A stretch of 42,785 nt of DNA, from NCBI GenBank assembly GCA_937873095.1, contig CALMVI010000039.1:1-42785 (forward strand), written 5' to 3'. This document shows, one piece after another, positions 35,701 through 42,705 of this stretch. The notes under the pieces were generated by a model, which saw only the letters and a program-made list of their open reading frames with translations, was not told the DNA's origin and did not search any database. The position numbers and the translations under genes were made by a program. Source of the DNA: an uncultured Acetobacteraceae bacterium. GTDB lineage: Bacteria; Pseudomonadota; Alphaproteobacteria; Acetobacterales; Acetobacteraceae. Each line of letters opens with the position of its first letter. The first letter of the stretch is position 1.

Positions 35701-38700
35701 AGCCGGGCACGATCATCCCGGCGGGCGCGTTCCTGCCGGTCAAGATCGATTTTGCCGCTGTCACCTGGCCAGCCGGCGCGCCGCTGTCGCTTCTCAGCAC
35801 GCCGGCGACGCTGGACCCCGACGCGCCGCCGCTGACGCTGGCGATGGGCGACCTGATCCCTGCGGGCAGCGAGGTCAAGTTCATCAAGGCGAACGGCAAC
35901 CCGGCCGTGAACGTGTACACGCGGCCGGGCGGGCTGGGGCAGGTCTGGGGCGTGTCGCAGATGCTGCCGGCGGGCGACCTGTCGTGGTCGCTGCGGCTGG
36001 TGGGCGGCGCGGAGCTTGCCGGCGCAGACAGCCGTTCGGTGCAGGACGCGCTCAGCCTGTCGCAGCAGGCCAGTGCGGCCGACCCCGCGCCGGGCAGCAT
36101 CGCGCTGAGCGATCTACACGTGCCCAACACGAAGACGGCGCTGAAGACCGTCGATTTCAGCGTGCTGCGCACCGGCACAGGCACTCTCGACCTGCTGGCG
36201 GGCGGCGACGTGTCGGAGGCGACGCCGTTCGGCATCTACACCGCCGGCACGCAATCTTCCGGCGTTACGGCCGCCTACGACCAATCGCGGGTGGGCGTCA
36301 GCGGCACCATACTGGGCGGGCGCGGCAACATCGCGCTCGACGGCGCCAGCTACAACACGGCCGACGCCGCGACCTACCAGGCGAACTACCCGGCGAACGG
36401 CGGAAACCTGCTGGTCGCAGCCGGCGGCACGGTGACTGGGGACGTCTACGAGCTGTCGGCGACCGGTGCCGCACAGACCGCGGCCGGCACGAACCCTCCC
36501 GCCTACAGCAACGACGTCAGCAACTGGCTGTGGTGGCAGGGCGGCGGCTCGGTGCCGGCGGCATGGTGGGTCAATTTCGGCACCTTCGCCACCATCATCA
36601 ACAACGACGGCACCAGGGTGCCGGCGCTGGTCGGGTTCACCGGATACGGCGCGCTGGGCGGCGGCAACGCGAGCGTGCAGGCGGGCGCCGCCGCCGGCCA
36701 GATCGCACCGCTGAGATCGGTCGGCAGCAGCACGGCGCTCGACATCGCCGTTGCGAGCACAGGCCGTTTCGACCCCGCCACGCAGACGACGAGCCTGACC
36801 GGCGGCGGCAACCTGATCGCGGCGGTGGGCGGCGCGTTGAACGCCGGCTCTCCCCTGGCCGACGCCACGTTGAGCGGCAACTTCATCGCCGACAGCCTGT
36901 CCGGGGTGATCACGAACACGCGCGGGCCGGTCTTCGTCGGGGCGGCTTCGATCGGACAGGTGCAGCTGACCTACAACGACATCTCCCAGCTCTCGCCGGT
37001 GAACGACGCCAATTCCGGCGTGCTGATCGACCCGCGTGCCGACAACCCGCTGGTCTCGAAGACCTTCGACGTCGGTGGCGGGCCGGTCATCGTCGAAGGC
37101 GACACGCAGGCCAGCTTCCAGACACGGGGCGATCTGGCGCTTTCGGCGGCGGGCAACCCGACCTTCGGCTACCAGGTGCAGAGCCCGGCCAGCAGCAGCG
37201 ATTTCTCGCTGTGGCAGAGCAGCACGTCCATCCTGCTCGCCAGCGCTGGGGGGAACATCGTTCCGGCAACGCCGTACGGCGTCAGCCTCGGCGTGAACGA
37301 CGCCGTCACCCAGTCGAACAGCGGCAACAACACCGCATTGCTGCTGTACCCGCCCAGTCTCGACGTGCGCGCCGAAAGCGGCAGCATCTTCGTCCAGCAG
37401 GACAGCGCCAACACCAACCCGATCGGCGGTCTGGAACTCGCACCTGCGCCGAAAGGGCAGCTGGAGTTCCTGGCAGGCCAGTCGATCTACGATGTCGGCA
37501 ACGCCTCGCCCGTCTTCCTGCAGGCGTCGGTGGACATCTCTGGCGCGTCCGTCGCTGCCGGCAGCATACCGACACCGGGCGACCCCGACACGACGAAGCG
37601 GCAATCGGTCAACAGCATAGATGGCGGCGTGGACACGGGCGTCGGCTATTTCGCTGACGAACCGGATGTCGCCACCGGCCTGCTGCATGTGGGCGATACC
37701 GACCCGGCCCGTTTCTACGCCGTGTCGGGCGACGTCATCGGCCTGCAGACCGGCGGATTGACGTTCAGCGACAGCACCGGTCAGCAGGTGGGCGACATCG
37801 CGGCCAAGGCGGTGCAGATCAAGGCCGGGAACGACGTGCTTTCGCTCGGCGTGTCGCAGCAGCTTGCCAGCATCTTTGCCGTTCCGGCCAGCGGCATCTT
37901 CCTAAACAACAACGCGTCCGACGTGTCCGCCATCGAGGCGGGCCGCGACATCTTCTTCGCCAGCGCCCTCGTCGCCGGTCCGGGACTGCTCATCGAGCAG
38001 GCTGGCGGCAACATCTATCAGGGCGATCAGGGATTTCTGGAAAGCGTCGGGCAGACAGGGCTGGCGCTGACCCCTGCCACGCGCAACAGCGGTGCGGGCA
38101 TCACCGTGCTCGCGGGCCTCGGATCGGGCATCAACGAGGCGGGGTTCGCGGCACTCTACCTCGACCCCGCCAACCTTGCCGATCCGAACACGCCGCTGCA
38201 GGACCAGCCCGGCCGGGTCGAGCGCACCTACCAGACGCAACTGCTGAGTTTCCTGCAGCAGCGCGGCTATGCCGGCCCCGCATCCGGCGCGTTCGCCGCG
38301 TTCCAGGCGCTGCCGCCGGACCAGCAGACGGCGTTCCTGCTGTCGGTCTATTTCGCCGAACTGAACCAGAGCGGGCTCGACTACAACACCCCGTCCAGCC
38401 GGTTCTACCACAGCTACATCGAGGGCGAGCAGGCGATACGCACGCTGTTCCCCAACACCGACCCGACCGGCGTCAGCGCTCCCTCCGGCGGCGGTCTGAC
38501 CGCGTTCAGCGGAACCGTCTTCGACCTGAACGGCGCGCCCCAGACGGTCGATGGCGGCATACGCACCGATTTCGGCGGCGCGATCACCACCGTGGTGCCG
38601 TACGGCGTCACCCTGCTCGGCAATTACGGGATCACCCCGGGTCCGCTTTCCGGCATCGTCACCCAGGGGTCGGGCGACATCGACAGCTACTCCTACGGCA

Positions 38701-39260
38701 GCGTCACCCTCGGCCAGAGCCGCATCCTGACCACGTTCGGCGGAGACATCCTGATCTGGATGTCGTCGGACGGGGAGATCAACGCCGGCCGCGGCTCGAG
38801 CAGCACCGTGCTCGCCCCGCCGCTCAGCGTCAGCTACGACCAGTTCGGCAACGCGCTGCTGTCGCCCACCGTGCCCAGCAGCGGCGCTGGCATCGGCACG
38901 CTGGCGCCGATCCCGTCCGTGCCGGCGGGCGATTTGAACCTGATCGCGCCGTTCGGCACGATCGACGCCGGCGAGGCGGGCATACGCGCGTCGGGCAACG
39001 CCAACATCGCGGCGCTGGTGGTGCTGAACGCCGCCAACATCGCGGTCGGCGGCAAGACCGTGGGCATCCCCACGGTCGCCAGCACGAGCACCAGCGCCGC
39101 CGCAGCCGCGTCGGCCGCCGCCGGCGCGTCCACCAACGCCGCGCAGCAGACCACGCCGCGCGCCGCCCCGGTGCAGGAACCCTCTGTGGTGGAGGTCGAG
39201 GTCGTCAGCATCACCGGCGGGCAGACGCCGGACCAGATACGCAAGAAGCGGGGGATTTGA
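26751..39260 (+). CDS. Giant filamentous-haemagglutinin-like exoprotein (TpsA)
   Basis: This single open frame of about 4,170 codons is the exported partner of TpsB. After a long leader ending in RSVSLTALLVASASPARA, the TPS domain (about residues 110-340) has ILNWQSFNVGRHTTVTFDQ and NLNGVLFG (residues 232-239), a variant of the NPNG secretion motif. The next 3,400 or so residues are repetitive, rich in Gly, Ala, Ser, Thr and Pro, and fit a right-handed beta helix. The end (about 3,820-4,110) matches the DUF3739 family, e.g. FGGDILIWMSSDGEINAGRG and DLNLIAPFGTIDAGEAGIRA. The frame is open from ATG 26700, but that codon is only 6 bases after the PHO box and lacks a ribosome site; ATG 26751 follows a GGGGC and is preferred. 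Three close cysteine pairs lie in mid-protein. The product should form a long surface fibre with adhesive or nutrient-binding role; the activity is unknown. Confidence 0.95.
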   Translation: MYTGACDVNYLQRTPHSLCGPLSVASPRAQARLIRPGLLRSVSLTALLVASASPARAAPFRSLAQGLGGPARLPLTAAASGGGTAAMQAAQLGARNLSAAAQKFASMAQSLALQAAQARQGAGGPADGWLVTGGLQPAAGYQTAGSGVFQGASAPTLPAGATNVTIVQTAPKAILNWQSFNVGRHTTVTFDQSAGGAAASSWSVLNRIDSPSTTPTEIFGAVHAQGQVWVLNLNGVLFGAGAQVSLHSLVAGGFSTTDSQYLTRGLYAAGKQAPFTAGLGAVTVQPGASIVTAAPASPTDGGGSVILLGASAENDGSIATPAGQTILGAGGSFLLRQGYTASSAGGGAVTGNTSSTVLGSEIAVTQGGAATNTGLIQATTGDVTMAGQTLTQAGIVAVTTAIDQRGTIHLLTPQTDRAASVTLAPGSVTAITPDPGSGQALGSAQASKYASQTAYAGETLLNDQSPLPDQPGYARIEITTGGTVSFQGQSLTLAPGGQVAVTAGRRVFASGGAQLDVSGLTGITLPLAQDLLSVNIQGAQLADSPLNRDTGLLSSNTVQIDSRTLVEVPASAADPQNRDYTAGGLLQVTGELSALNTTLPQWLTVGGRITLNSPELVAQPGSVFNIAGGAVAYQGGLVPQTYLIGPAGVLYNIDTAPGNLSYSGIYHGDVVDHRRWNVVDTYANPLLAPASIAESGYTVGRDGGSLLLQTPTAVFEGTINAGVQTGAQQVAARPAAVSDPFQLTQQTAPLAGSLTLESAANGAPVTAPTEVTIGAGASSVAASLTAGAALPAGLRNTAVFGAQQLAGLGALTIAVGPASVTDRNAGSIDVAAPLSLADGGALSLAAPVVSLGAGITVRGGSLTVQTEDPLTQAAFSTVDRGTITLAPGAVLDTRGTWTNALLDPSAPPSLATIDGGDVTLRSTGTLELGAGSLIDASAGGLFTVAARLQGGHGGAVTLIGDDPAFDYGASSSRRQRAEQPVVLDGTVRSLGVTAGGSFTLDAPSVVIGGAPPADPTQVALAGAFFGSGFGGYAINGFGPGGVAVLPGTTLDVTEPLLQPGPQTAQSPTGTDPEAALTPVLPPTYTLNTVQGGLTQRPGASLSLTSAFGTLSAPGKTARSAVVSGGITIGTGAAITVDPLQSVTLSSPSEIVVDGRITAPSGTISVLNTSANRPYAPGLSSLSVWIGGTATLDASARPVTGTVSTGSAGGRPFGIVPQGGSIVIGAPTSPQAFEDGVASTDAFIFVRPGATLTAAGASAAIDVGQTLQNSLPPALLGQGQAGTGAVPVASNGGTISFSSYNGIYLDGTIAAPAGGASAAGGTLGVEMDLPALPRPDQSQISIPQWFFEPRRIVVSTDAPPDTVPAGLSPGDGSFVRQQGLVGQAAVSQSLVATGGFDTLFLLARDQIVFDPADTAGVSLSLGQSATLAAFAFSDATKAGNVAISAPYVALSGAPNLTVEKSTSIIPGLNEAGAVASFSQRYQPCLSGAGNCASGTFTVTADQIDLSRSVRFGVSGSTPASATGTTTRTIDQPGFDAVDLLSSGDIRFVPPASGLADVTKSTDAVNKLTLADASLVTTGDLTLSAARVYPATGVSALLAAGFVSGDTPRGKDPSTGYYADSTLVFATGTDAAQQTPLSVFGQLQVYGETIEQGGNVSAPLGSIDLGLRPLITPPGLPAGAVPTPAAQVLLLPGSVTSVSAAGATIPFGGTTDGLTYGYDGQVLAFSPAVYGADPAFGQQSIGLAAARVQADAGAVLDLRGGGTLTGGGGEILGSGGAFQSQGFIAGRGGSTDVLTTPLLAITPSGGAVQAQPTVQQDPIFAILPGLQGGYAPTTLLDASAVSYAGSVPLPGEQVTIGAGVPGLAAGTYTLLPSYYALLPGGYRVQLGGATGSASVLGAQPSVDGSFALTGTLGFANTGRTSAQPVSLTVTSGATVRTYAQYDEQDYAQTAAASAAVLSKPRPYLPQDAGQIDLQFLLAKRPAAGIPLDFAGTALLSAAPGGYDGDVIVQQGAAPIEILGQGAPTKGYVSLPASSLDAFGAPLLLVGGDFTSNLGFTTLNNPGADNSVTLRSGATLTAGAVWLFGTGTGGVSVEQGAAISTLGQAPNLPDSRSGAVFSVTDDGTGPSEAAVVVAGGSYTILPGAPGTATVTLGGCAVGGSCSGSTSLASSGLVAVFAGGAVTEAGPAAFAAPELMLGAPSINLTPDAFAGSAPAGITLSQSALTGLLAGSPGLASLDLIASQSVNLYGSLQFGRAPGTGAPLQLVLDTPAIYGAGAAGSTATLAADTIVWANSAGAPAPILPGGPGTGSGALTLDARDLVIGAAPVSQPQDQTTIARTAIGFSDVTLIGTKEVTGNTHAALSVYQAQGAYGTATLGSAGIGGALSIDTPLLTAAPGGILSLAAGAGVTVAGAPGAPASTTAGGLGGEIDVDAPTIALSTRVALPSGKLVLNATGDITLGAGSVLDLTGPALGFFDVTRGSWGGTVQLTSSQGSITQEAGGVIDVSAQMAQGGTLSATALSGAVTLDGTLAGGAPAGYGGGSIDLRGASLAGPAGSMTVPAAFMAFNDALNQGGFTLARGFELAGPGSLTLPAGGTITAQTTAIAVDRGSLDIEGTIDASGPNPGTIRLAGAGGLTLGGGSVLAAQGTVEQCASGPCSAVAGQAQDQPVDALNAAQIELTVPASVSADGVHFAPNTAGLTIAPGATIDIASPDPTADARIEIDVPRTAAASGDANISAAGPVSILGATRASSIDVNAFWAYAPDSAPFLAGGVLTQAAFGSAASPGPIAADAQAFIGQALATGLVTGKLAGLSAYAQAFHLRPGVEIDGSADVAGGNLTVLGDIDLSGLRFAGVNPNTPLSAAVYGSGEPGVLWLRAPGTLDVLGSINDGFAPPPATPDDQGWVLHPGRVPAGQSVILPVQVTLGPGTVFPKTATLTYAIPLAASTLAAGSVAPTQLVLAASNAQAFSSNVQIGRFAPGKTIPAGALQPGTIIPAGAFLPVKIDFAAVTWPAGAPLSLLSTPATLDPDAPPLTLAMGDLIPAGSEVKFIKANGNPAVNVYTRPGGLGQVWGVSQMLPAGDLSWSLRLVGGAELAGADSRSVQDALSLSQQASAADPAPGSIALSDLHVPNTKTALKTVDFSVLRTGTGTLDLLAGGDVSEATPFGIYTAGTQSSGVTAAYDQSRVGVSGTILGGRGNIALDGASYNTADAATYQANYPANGGNLLVAAGGTVTGDVYELSATGAAQTAAGTNPPAYSNDVSNWLWWQGGGSVPAAWWVNFGTFATIINNDGTRVPALVGFTGYGALGGGNASVQAGAAAGQIAPLRSVGSSTALDIAVASTGRFDPATQTTSLTGGGNLIAAVGGALNAGSPLADATLSGNFIADSLSGVITNTRGPVFVGAASIGQVQLTYNDISQLSPVNDANSGVLIDPRADNPLVSKTFDVGGGPVIVEGDTQASFQTRGDLALSAAGNPTFGYQVQSPASSSDFSLWQSSTSILLASAGGNIVPATPYGVSLGVNDAVTQSNSGNNTALLLYPPSLDVRAESGSIFVQQDSANTNPIGGLELAPAPKGQLEFLAGQSIYDVGNASPVFLQASVDISGASVAAGSIPTPGDPDTTKRQSVNSIDGGVDTGVGYFADEPDVATGLLHVGDTDPARFYAVSGDVIGLQTGGLTFSDSTGQQVGDIAAKAVQIKAGNDVLSLGVSQQLASIFAVPASGIFLNNNASDVSAIEAGRDIFFASALVAGPGLLIEQAGGNIYQGDQGFLESVGQTGLALTPATRNSGAGITVLAGLGSGINEAGFAALYLDPANLADPNTPLQDQPGRVERTYQTQLLSFLQQRGYAGPASGAFAAFQALPPDQQTAFLLSVYFAELNQSGLDYNTPSSRFYHSYIEGEQAIRTLFPNTDPTGVSAPSGGGLTAFSGTVFDLNGAPQTVDGGIRTDFGGAITTVVPYGVTLLGNYGITPGPLSGIVTQGSGDIDSYSYGSVTLGQSRILTTFGGDILIWMSSDGEINAGRGSSSTVLAPPLSVSYDQFGNALLSPTVPSSGAGIGTLAPIPSVPAGDLNLIAPFGTIDAGEAGIRASGNANIAALVVLNAANIAVGGKTVGIPTVASTSTSAAAAASAAAGASTNAAQQTTPRAAPVQEPSVVEVEVVSITGGQTPDQIRKKRGI

Positions 39261-39281
39261 CGTTCGTCATCGCGAAGCAAA

Positions 39282-41057
39282 TCAGCCCACCGTCTGTCCC
39301 AGTGCGGCCAGCAGCGCGCTTGCGAACGTATCGGCGTCGCATAGCGGCGAGCGGCGCAGCCGCGGCCGCAGGTCACGACGGTAGGATCGCAGCCGTGCGG
39401 GATCCCCGGCGAGCGAGACGGCTCTTTGCACGTAGTCGTCGCCCGACTCCGCGATCAGCTCGGCGCAGCCGGCCGCGTGCAGGTGCGAGGCGCTGTGCCG
39501 CCCGGCGAACGTGTCGCCCGGCCAGGTGACGACGGGCACGCCCATCCACAGCGCCTCCAGCGTGGTGACGCCGCCGGAATAGGGCCGGGTGTCGAGCGCC
39601 ACGTCGATGCGCGCATAGGCCGCCAGCATGTCGGACACGCTGCCGCCGCCTTCGAACACCAGCCGCGCGGGATCGAGGCCGGCGCGCTTCGCCATCTCCA
39701 GGACCACGCGCTGCGTCTGCCGTTCGGCGTAGCAGCCGTAGCGCAGCAGGAAACGCGCGTCCGGCAGGGCGTCCGCTATCCTGGCCCACAGCGCCAGCAG
39801 GGGCTCGTTCAGCTTGGGGGCGCGCTGGAAGCAGCCGAAGACGACGGCGCCGTCCGGCTCGGGCAGCCGCGCCGGCTCTGGCGCGCCCTCTGGCGGGTCG
39901 AACACCACGTAGCACTGCGGCATGCGCACCACGCGTTCGGTGTAGCAGCCATCCTCGCCGTCCGGCACCTCGCGCGCGTCGGCCACGAGCGCGTCCATCG
40001 TGGCCAGGCCGGTGGTGCCGGTGTAGCCGGCCCAGCTCACCTGCAGAGGGGCCGCGCGGCGCGCGAAGACCGGCATGCGGTGCCGCGCGGTCAGGCCGGA
40101 GAGGTCGAACAGGATGCCGATGCGTTCGCGCGCGATCAGTGCCGCCAGCGCGTCGTCGTCCATCTCGTCGACCACGTGCCAGCGCTGTGCCGCGCGGCGC
40201 CAGCGCGCGGTGACGTCGTCGGCCTCCGACAGGTTGGCGAAGCAGACGATCCTGTGCCCCTGGGCGGCCAGCGACTCGAACACGCGCAGGGTCAGCGCGC
40301 TGACCGCGTGCCGGCGCAGGTCGCCCGACACCACGCCGATCCTGGGCGGCGAGCCGCCGGGCGGGGGGCGCGGACCCGGCTGGGCCGCAGGCGCGGTGGC
40401 GGCCCAGCGCCGGTGCGCCTCGAACAGCTGCTGCGCGGTGATGCCGACGCGATGCTGCAGCGAGAACAGCAGGTTGTATTGGGCCACCGCATGGCCGGGC
40501 TGCAGCGCCAGCGTCCTGGTCAGCGCGGCGATGGCTTCCTCCACCCTGCCCTGCCCGAGCATGGCCCAGGCGCGCGCCGAGTGGATTTCCGGGTCGGGGT
40601 CGTTGGCCACCGCCGAATCGAGGATTTCGAGCGCGCGGTCGGGCAGACCGGCATGCGCCAGGGCGAGGCCGAGGCAGATGCGCGCCTGGCCGAGCCCGGG
40701 GTCGATCTTCAGCGCGTGTTCCAGCACCGCCACCGCCTCGCGCGCGCGGTTCACCTTCAGCAGGGCGACGCCCAGGTCGGAATGGGCCAGCGCCATGTAG
40801 GGCGAGAGCTGGATGGCGCGCCGGAAGTCCTCCATCGCCGCGCCGAACCGGTCCAGCCTTGCCAGCGCCAGGCCGCGGGCGCGATGGAACGGCGCCTGTT
40901 TCGGGGCGGCCTTGATGGCGCGGGTGAAGGCCTGCGCGGCAGCCTGCCAGCGCGCCGCCTGCAGGTGGGCGCGGCCCTGCCAATACCAGCCCTCGGCATC
41001 CGGCGCGGGCGGCCTGGGCACGAGGTGTGATCGAGGGGGCGGGCGATCCTTGTTCAT
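39282..41057 (-). CDS. TPR / GT41 glycosyltransferase (SPINDLY/OGT-like)
   Basis: The 591-residue protein has about five tetratricopeptide repeats (residues about 20-195, e.g. AHSDLGVALLKVNRAREAVA) followed by a GT41 domain like O-GlcNAc transferase. Recognisable blocks are IGVVSGDLRRHAVSAL (with the family histidine), VSWAGYTGTTGL, VVFGCFQRAPKLNE (with the donor-contact lysine), and LDTRPYSGGVTTLEALWMGV followed by GRHSASHLHAAGC. Family members transfer a sugar, often GlcNAc from UDP-GlcNAc, to proteins, with the TPR part holding the acceptor. Converging on tpsA with a 21-base gap, it is a strong candidate to glycosylate that exoprotein, as HMW1C (another GT41) does for HMW1. The ATG at 41057 is preferred over a TTG three codons earlier. 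Confidence 0.93.
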   Translation of the reverse strand: MNKDRPPPRSHLVPRPPAPDAEGWYWQGRAHLQAARWQAAAQAFTRAIKAAPKQAPFHRARGLALARLDRFGAAMEDFRRAIQLSPYMALAHSDLGVALLKVNRAREAVAVLEHALKIDPGLGQARICLGLALAHAGLPDRALEILDSAVANDPDPEIHSARAWAMLGQGRVEEAIAALTRTLALQPGHAVAQYNLLFSLQHRVGITAQQLFEAHRRWAATAPAAQPGPRPPPGGSPPRIGVVSGDLRRHAVSALTLRVFESLAAQGHRIVCFANLSEADDVTARWRRAAQRWHVVDEMDDDALAALIARERIGILFDLSGLTARHRMPVFARRAAPLQVSWAGYTGTTGLATMDALVADAREVPDGEDGCYTERVVRMPQCYVVFDPPEGAPEPARLPEPDGAVVFGCFQRAPKLNEPLLALWARIADALPDARFLLRYGCYAERQTQRVVLEMAKRAGLDPARLVFEGGGSVSDMLAAYARIDVALDTRPYSGGVTTLEALWMGVPVVTWPGDTFAGRHSASHLHAAGCAELIAESGDDYVQRAVSLAGDPARLRSYRRDLRPRLRRSPLCDADTFASALLAALGQTVG

Positions 41058-41400
41058 GATGCCCAAGTGCCTGCAACCGCCCGACGCGCGATCTTCGTCA
41101 TGTCGGCAAGACTAGCACTCGTCACGTCCAGAAAACATCGTCGGGTCGCTGCCAGACGCAAGCAACTTGCCGTTGAAACCACTCGAACGTTGCACCGCTT
41201 GTCAATAGAGGTTTGCTCACCGACACGAGATAAACTGGCCGGGCCAAGTTCATCCAACCACCATCTAAGTGTCATCGTGCTGTAATACATCCCGCCTACA
41301 AGCGGCCCCGTCAGAACGGTTCGCCACACGGCGCGCCGCCACCCTGGCTTGGCCTGCAAGAACTGCGGCCGAAATGATCAAGCTCTCCTGGAGGCTCACC
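41058..41400. other. 343-base divergent regulatory region between GT41 and PstS-like genes
   Basis: No credible gene is seen here. The stretch is less GC-rich than its surroundings. It holds the PHO-box-like site at 41269-41286, with a possible -10 (TACAAG, 41297-41302) exactly 10 bases downstream, and the TGGAGG ribosome site before the PstS-like ATG. An in-frame ATG at 41374 could extend that protein by nine residues. I found no clear promoter element directed towards the glycosyltransferase. Confidence 0.7.
41269..41286 (+). promoter_or_regulatory. Candidate PHO box (PhoB site) upstream of the PstS-like gene
   Basis: GTGTCAT and CTGTAAT, separated by CGTG, keep 12 of the 14 repeat positions of the CTGTCAT-N4-CTGTCAT consensus. 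TACAAG at 41297-41302 is 10 bases downstream, the spacing expected for a PhoB-activated -10. The PstS-like start lies about 115 bases past the site. The function of the gene (phosphate binding) supports the call. Confidence 0.65.
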
Positions 41401-42693
41401 ATGTTCTCACGCGCCCTGTTGGCCGGCGTGTCCGTTGCGGCACTTGCCGCGACCCTCACCCCTGCTTCCGCCCAGACCCCGTCCACCACGCTCTATGGCG
41501 GCGGCAGCACGCTGGCGGCCAAGGTCTATCGCGACCTGTTCAACTGCTATTCGTCCACGGCCGAGGGCGTGTATGCCGGCTCGCCGGGCAACCCCGCCAA
41601 CGTCACCTCGCCCACCGGCCGGAACCCCGGCTGCAGCGGCTCGCCCAACGCCAACGTCGCCATCGGCTACGAGCCGGTCGGCAGCGGCAGCGCGCTGAAG
41701 GCCTACACCACCGGCATGCCGGCGATGTTCGGCTCGCCCGCCACCACGAACACGATCGCCTACCTCAACAGCAATGTCGGCCTGAACGCGACCCCGTATC
41801 CCGAGATCGAGTTCGGCGGCAGCGACGCGTTCCTCAACACCACCCAGTACAACCAGGCGGTCGCCATCGACACGGGCGCGTTCCAGATCCCGACGCTGGC
41901 GACGCCGATCGTGCTGCCGGTCGGCAACACCCAGAACGTGGCCCTGAAATCGGCCGACATCTGCGACATCTTCTCCGGCCGCGCCACCAAGGCGTTCAAC
42001 CCGGCTCAGGTCGTCGTGCGCGCAGACAGCAGCGGCACGTCGTTCATCTTCTCCGAGTGGCTGTCGCTGAACTGCCCGAAGGCCGACAACTTCAACGCGG
42101 CCAACGGCTTCCCGAGCACCACGCCGAACTGGACTGCAGTCTATGTCGGCGGCAGTGCCGCACCGCTCGTCACGGCCAGCGGCAGCGGCGGCATCGCCAC
42201 GACCGTCGGCGCCACCACGAACGCGATCGGCTATGTCAGCCCCGACTACGTGCAGCCCGTGGTCGCCAACAACGACTACCCGGCGAGCGTGAACGGCTTC
42301 ACGCCGAGCATTGCGAACGTCACTGCCCAGGTTGCGGCCGTGAAGGCGCCAGCGACATACTCGGCCAAGACGATCGGCTCCACGATCAACGCGCGCCTGG
42401 TGTCGCCTGCGACCAAGGGCGGCTACCCGATCGTGGGCTTCACCTTCGTCGACACCTACAAGTGCTACACGGCCACCAAGGCCGGCGGCGCGATCGGCAC
42501 CCCTGTGAAGGGCACCGAGCTGAAGGCCGCGCTGAGCTACATCGTCAACGCCAGCGCCGACGTGAAGGCGATCCTGAACGCCCAGGGCTTCGTCGACGAC
42601 AGCGCAAGCTCCGGCCTGCTGGCGTCGCTGAACGCCGCCAAGGGGCCGTTCGGCGCGTCCGGCATCCAGGCGAGCAGCTGCCCGAAGACCTGA
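41401..42693 (+). CDS. PstS-like periplasmic phosphate-binding protein
   Basis: The 430-residue protein has a signal peptide (RALLAGVSVAALAATLTPASA). The ligand-loop motifs of PstS/PBP-like proteins follow: YGGGSTLAAKVY, GSGSALKAY, EFGGSDAFL and RADSSGTSFIFSEWL. Such proteins capture phosphate in the periplasm for an ABC importer, or act as secreted phosphate binders. It is longer than classical PstS and has several cysteines (e.g. NCYSS, GCSGS, CDIFSG), so it may be a specialised paralogue. No pstCAB genes are visible because the contig ends. TGGAGG at 41387-41395 supports the ATG at 41401. The PHO-box-like site lies upstream. Whether it works with the TpsA system is unknown, but the position is suggestive. 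Confidence 0.9.
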   Translation: MFSRALLAGVSVAALAATLTPASAQTPSTTLYGGGSTLAAKVYRDLFNCYSSTAEGVYAGSPGNPANVTSPTGRNPGCSGSPNANVAIGYEPVGSGSALKAYTTGMPAMFGSPATTNTIAYLNSNVGLNATPYPEIEFGGSDAFLNTTQYNQAVAIDTGAFQIPTLATPIVLPVGNTQNVALKSADICDIFSGRATKAFNPAQVVVRADSSGTSFIFSEWLSLNCPKADNFNAANGFPSTTPNWTAVYVGGSAAPLVTASGSGGIATTVGATTNAIGYVSPDYVQPVVANNDYPASVNGFTPSIANVTAQVAAVKAPATYSAKTIGSTINARLVSPATKGGYPIVGFTFVDTYKCYTATKAGGAIGTPVKGTELKAALSYIVNASADVKAILNAQGFVDDSASSGLLASLNAAKGPFGASGIQASSCPKT

Positions 42694-42705
42694 GGCACGC
42701 AAGAA

